This document shows positions 48,627 through 50,906 of a stretch of DNA of 50,906 bases, one piece after another. The stretch's first letter is position 1; each line of letters starts with the position of its first letter. Source of the stretch: Blautia sp. (lineage in GTDB: Bacteria > Bacillota > Clostridia > Lachnospirales > Lachnospiraceae); contig JAFVGK010000181.1 in NCBI GenBank assembly GCA_017475035.1, positions 1 to 50,906 of the forward strand, written 5' to 3'. The notes under the pieces were generated by a model. It was not told the origin of the DNA, did not search any database, and was given only the letters and a program-made list of their open reading frames with translations. Position numbers and translations under genes: made by a program.

Positions 48627-50906
48627 TCATAAGCATTCCTCATTTTTTCGTTCCGCTCTATTAATTATGCCATTGCTTACTTTGTATGCAGCCAGACCGG
48701 AAGCTTCTGCGATTTCAATAGCATGATCCAGTGCCATGGCAAACAGCCCCAGTTTCCTCGCTTCTTCAAAAAAGTTATCAAAAGCGGTGTTTATAGCTTT
48801 TCGCTCGTTACCCTGCGGTGAGGTATGGCAAAGTACGCTGTCAATCTGGACTGGTGTACTGTCCGCATGGCCGCATAGATAATCGTTGCGGATTCCCATT
48901 TCAGCAAGCCGGTCTTTTATATAAGCTGCCGCCGCCCTCGCAAGCATTTCTTCCGGGGAAGCATAATATCCATGCCCGCTGCGAGTGAACGAGCTGTCGA
49001 GAAGTTCAGCCTGTTTTGCAAAATCGGTTTTGATATTTACAGGATGGACTTTCTCCGGATGGGCAAGGTCATCAGTATGGCTTGAGATATCTGACCGTAT
49101 TCTGTTCGCGCAGAGGATTTGCTGCTTGGAAGATGGAGCGGTGTCCCCGTGCTGAGCCTGGAACTGACAAAATGCGCGGTAGGCAGGGGAAGGAGCGTCA
49201 TCCTCAACAAACTGCAGTTTTCCATGGGACTCCGTTATTGTTTTGTGATCATAGCCAGTGGAAGCCTCAGCTTCCTCTATGATTTTCTCAATCAGCTCCT
49301 GCCTTGTTTGTTCAAGTTTCTGGTCAGGCCAATGTTTTGAAATACTGTTCAGAAATCTTCGGAAGGTGCTGATGTCCCGATCCAAAATCATCTGAAGCCT
49401 CGCAAAGTGTTCCTCTTCCGTCGGTTTTCTGCTTTGGATGGCCTTCATAAGCGTTTTGAAGCTTTCAGGTACTCCTTTGGCATCAGGGTTTTTAGACATC
49501 ATTCCGCCAGCTCCGACTTTCTTTCCGATCATGTCGTCCATGGCATGCGCCCATTCATGTGCCAGGGAGCCAGCCCCTTTCATTTTGGTCAGGTTGATTA
49601 CCGCCCTGAGCGGTTCGTAATGCGCAAGGGCTTTCCCCTGCCCGCGGGCACCGAAGGCGATGGCGAGTTTTCCTTCCAGCGCCACATCCCTGTCGGATAT
49701 GCCTGCCGCCCTGGCCAGGTCCTTCATGGCATCGTAGGCGAAATTAAGGCTCCCCTGCCGGTCCTTTTCGCTTAACCAGTTTCCAAACTCACCGCCACGG
49801 AAACCGAAATCATGCAAAAAATCCTCACCTGTGGCATTCCTGCCGTTTTCTCTGTAGATTGGCCCACCGGTGCGTTCTATATGTTCAAGCATGGGTGGCT
49901 TTAGTGTTTTCTTCCTGGATGCAGATCTTGATGCTCTGTTCTCTTCTTCCTTCCGGCTTTCCAGGGATAAGGCATATTCCTGTGCAGTTTCTCTTGATGC
50001 AAATCCGACATCGAGGATCTTGTTATTCCGGAGAACCAGCCAATGCTTATCTTCCAGGTTGGAAAGGGGGCTGCAGGTTTGGTCAGGATAGAAAAAATTA
50101 GTCCCACAGCCAATATGAATAGAAAGTACATTATCTTTTATTTCCATGCAGGAGCTGTCCATTTCAAGGATCATGTATTTTGAAAGCTTTTTCTCGGTGT
50201 CATCCATCAGGAACTGTTTATCCTCCATTTCCGTGATCAGTTTGCGCGGCCTGTTACAGGACTGGGCTGCCCGGAGGAACCGGTTTGTGAGGCAGCCCGC
50301 AGCCTTTTCCGTAGGCTCGACCCGGTACAGGCCTGTTTCTTTCATGTAACCATTATCGCTCAGGAAGGCCATCAGCTTGTTCGCTTGGCCAAGATTCCTG
50401 ATCGCCATCACCTGGTCCCTGATGGCGGAGATGAAGCCCACGTAGCTTTCCTGTCTTTTGTTTATCTCCTCGATCGTCATATGCGCCCCTACCTGCGGGG
50501 CGGCAGCAAGGGAATCTTTTACCTTTTTGATGAAATATGCAGCCTCTTTCGGCAAGCCCTCTTCGACGAGCTTATGGTAATCGGGGTTTGGCCAGATATT
50601 TGCCTTTTTGACAAAACTGACGCGTTCAGCCCCATTCATTTTTTGTAAATCCTCAATGGCCAGACCCCTTCCAGCCCACATATCCTTTCTTGCACCGCCG
50701 ATCTTCTCGCCAAAGTCTACGATCTTGCTTTTATCTTTCTTTTTGGATGTGGAGGTATCTTTTTGAGCATTTTCCTTCGAATGGAGACCGGTGACGTCAG
50801 GTTCTTTTATGCTGTCTGGTACTTTGGCATCTTTTTCACTGGTTGGGGATTTGTTTCCTGCGGTTCTTTTGTCTCCCTCCATATCTAATGTTTCGATGGT
50901 ATCCAA
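48627..50906 (-). CDS. Large polyvalent protein with LPD1 and metallopeptidase-like domain (partial)
   Basis: At least 759 residues; the frame is open to the right edge, so the N-terminus is missing. The segment DFGFRGGEFGNWLSEKDRQGSLN to AFGARGQGKALAHYEP is an LPD1-type domain, leading to INLTKMKGAGSLAHEWAHAMDD with the zinc motif HEWAH. Charged linkers and several helical domains surround it. Polyvalent proteins are carried by phages and conjugative elements and are injected or expressed early to counter host defences. It leads the operon with the ART, TOPRIM and ArdC-like genes. Confidence 0.85.
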   Translation of the reverse strand: MDTIETLDMEGDKRTAGNKSPTSEKDAKVPDSIKEPDVTGLHSKENAQKDTSTSKKKDKSKIVDFGEKIGGARKDMWAGRGLAIEDLQKMNGAERVSFVKKANIWPNPDYHKLVEEGLPKEAAYFIKKVKDSLAAAPQVGAHMTIEEINKRQESYVGFISAIRDQVMAIRNLGQANKLMAFLSDNGYMKETGLYRVEPTEKAAGCLTNRFLRAAQSCNRPRKLITEMEDKQFLMDDTEKKLSKYMILEMDSSCMEIKDNVLSIHIGCGTNFFYPDQTCSPLSNLEDKHWLVLRNNKILDVGFASRETAQEYALSLESRKEEENRASRSASRKKTLKPPMLEHIERTGGPIYRENGRNATGEDFLHDFGFRGGEFGNWLSEKDRQGSLNFAYDAMKDLARAAGISDRDVALEGKLAIAFGARGQGKALAHYEPLRAVINLTKMKGAGSLAHEWAHAMDDMIGKKVGAGGMMSKNPDAKGVPESFKTLMKAIQSRKPTEEEHFARLQMILDRDISTFRRFLNSISKHWPDQKLEQTRQELIEKIIEEAEASTGYDHKTITESHGKLQFVEDDAPSPAYRAFCQFQAQHGDTAPSSKQQILCANRIRSDISSHTDDLAHPEKVHPVNIKTDFAKQAELLDSSFTRSGHGYYASPEEMLARAAAAYIKDRLAEMGIRNDYLCGHADSTPVQIDSVLCHTSPQGNERKAINTAFDNFFEEARKLGLFAMALDHAIEIAEASGLAAYKVSNGIINRAERKNEECL

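Larger units (their letters stand above)
20964..50906. mobile_element. RepA_N/ParAB plasmid-like or ICE region (partial)
   Basis: Replication, partition, polyvalent and antirestriction-type genes indicate an autonomous or integrated plasmid-like element running past the right edge. Relaxase and type IV secretion genes are not in the window, so conjugation cannot be shown here. Confidence 0.5.

Overview
The window looks like stacked mobile DNA from a gut-type member of the Clostridia, probably Lachnospiraceae. This rests on strong AGGAGG ribosome-binding sites with ATG, GTG and TTG starts, two HrcA/CIRCE operators, a RepA_N-type initiator, a SipW-type signal peptidase with camelysin/TasA-like substrates, a class B sortase, and a group IIC-like intron behind a terminator. 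The genus cannot be named from sequence alone.

Region A (1 to about 3,465) is the GC-rich right end of an integrative element. It carries a sigma-70-like regulator, two small proteins and a 558-residue large serine recombinase as its last gene. Three copies of a 22-bp imperfect palindrome lie in front of or between these genes. Just past the recombinase is a truncated ABC-F ATPase gene that the element appears to have interrupted.

Region B (about 3,466 to 20,963) is a genomic island. It opens with a complete type III restriction-modification pair (mod, res). Next come a DUF429 nuclease-like domain fused to a short-chain dehydrogenase and a cysteine-rich partner of unknown function; this is the best candidate for an undescribed system. 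Regulators follow (two XRE proteins and a GAF-SARP protein), then a TGTCACAG repeat cluster, a ParB-like/DUF6551/PemK module, two excisionase-like HTH proteins, a tyrosine recombinase, and an ImmA/IrrE plus PIN (DUF4411) pair. The region ends at a 42-bp 3' fragment of a tRNA-Arg(CCT) gene, the expected attachment scar.

Region C (about 20,964 to the end) is plasmid- or ICE-like. On the + strand it has parB-parA-parB and a RepA_N initiator gene with 24-bp iterons inside its coding sequence. The - strand has small unknown genes, an operon of an unknown 431-residue protein and a SipW-type signal peptidase, an RHH regulator, a sortase, two paralogous lipoproteins, and a long operon running in from the right edge. 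That operon encodes polyvalent-type proteins (LPD1 metallopeptidase-like, ART-like, DUF3991/TOPRIM, ArdC-like), followed by three SipW-type secreted proteins and one wall-anchored protein. Cargo includes an AraC/GPH-transporter/GH43 sugar module, a CIRCE-controlled Hsp20 gene and a CIRCE-controlled small membrane protein. The group II intron is itself broken by a MITE-like insertion.

Working model: region C maintains itself through ParAB and RepA_N, protects incoming DNA with ArdC/ART-type proteins, and builds a cell-surface structure whose subunits are cut by the SipW-like peptidase and anchored by the sortase. An RHH repressor probably controls both itself and the peptidase operon, because the same operator (ATGTCA-N5-TGACAT) overlaps both -35 boxes.
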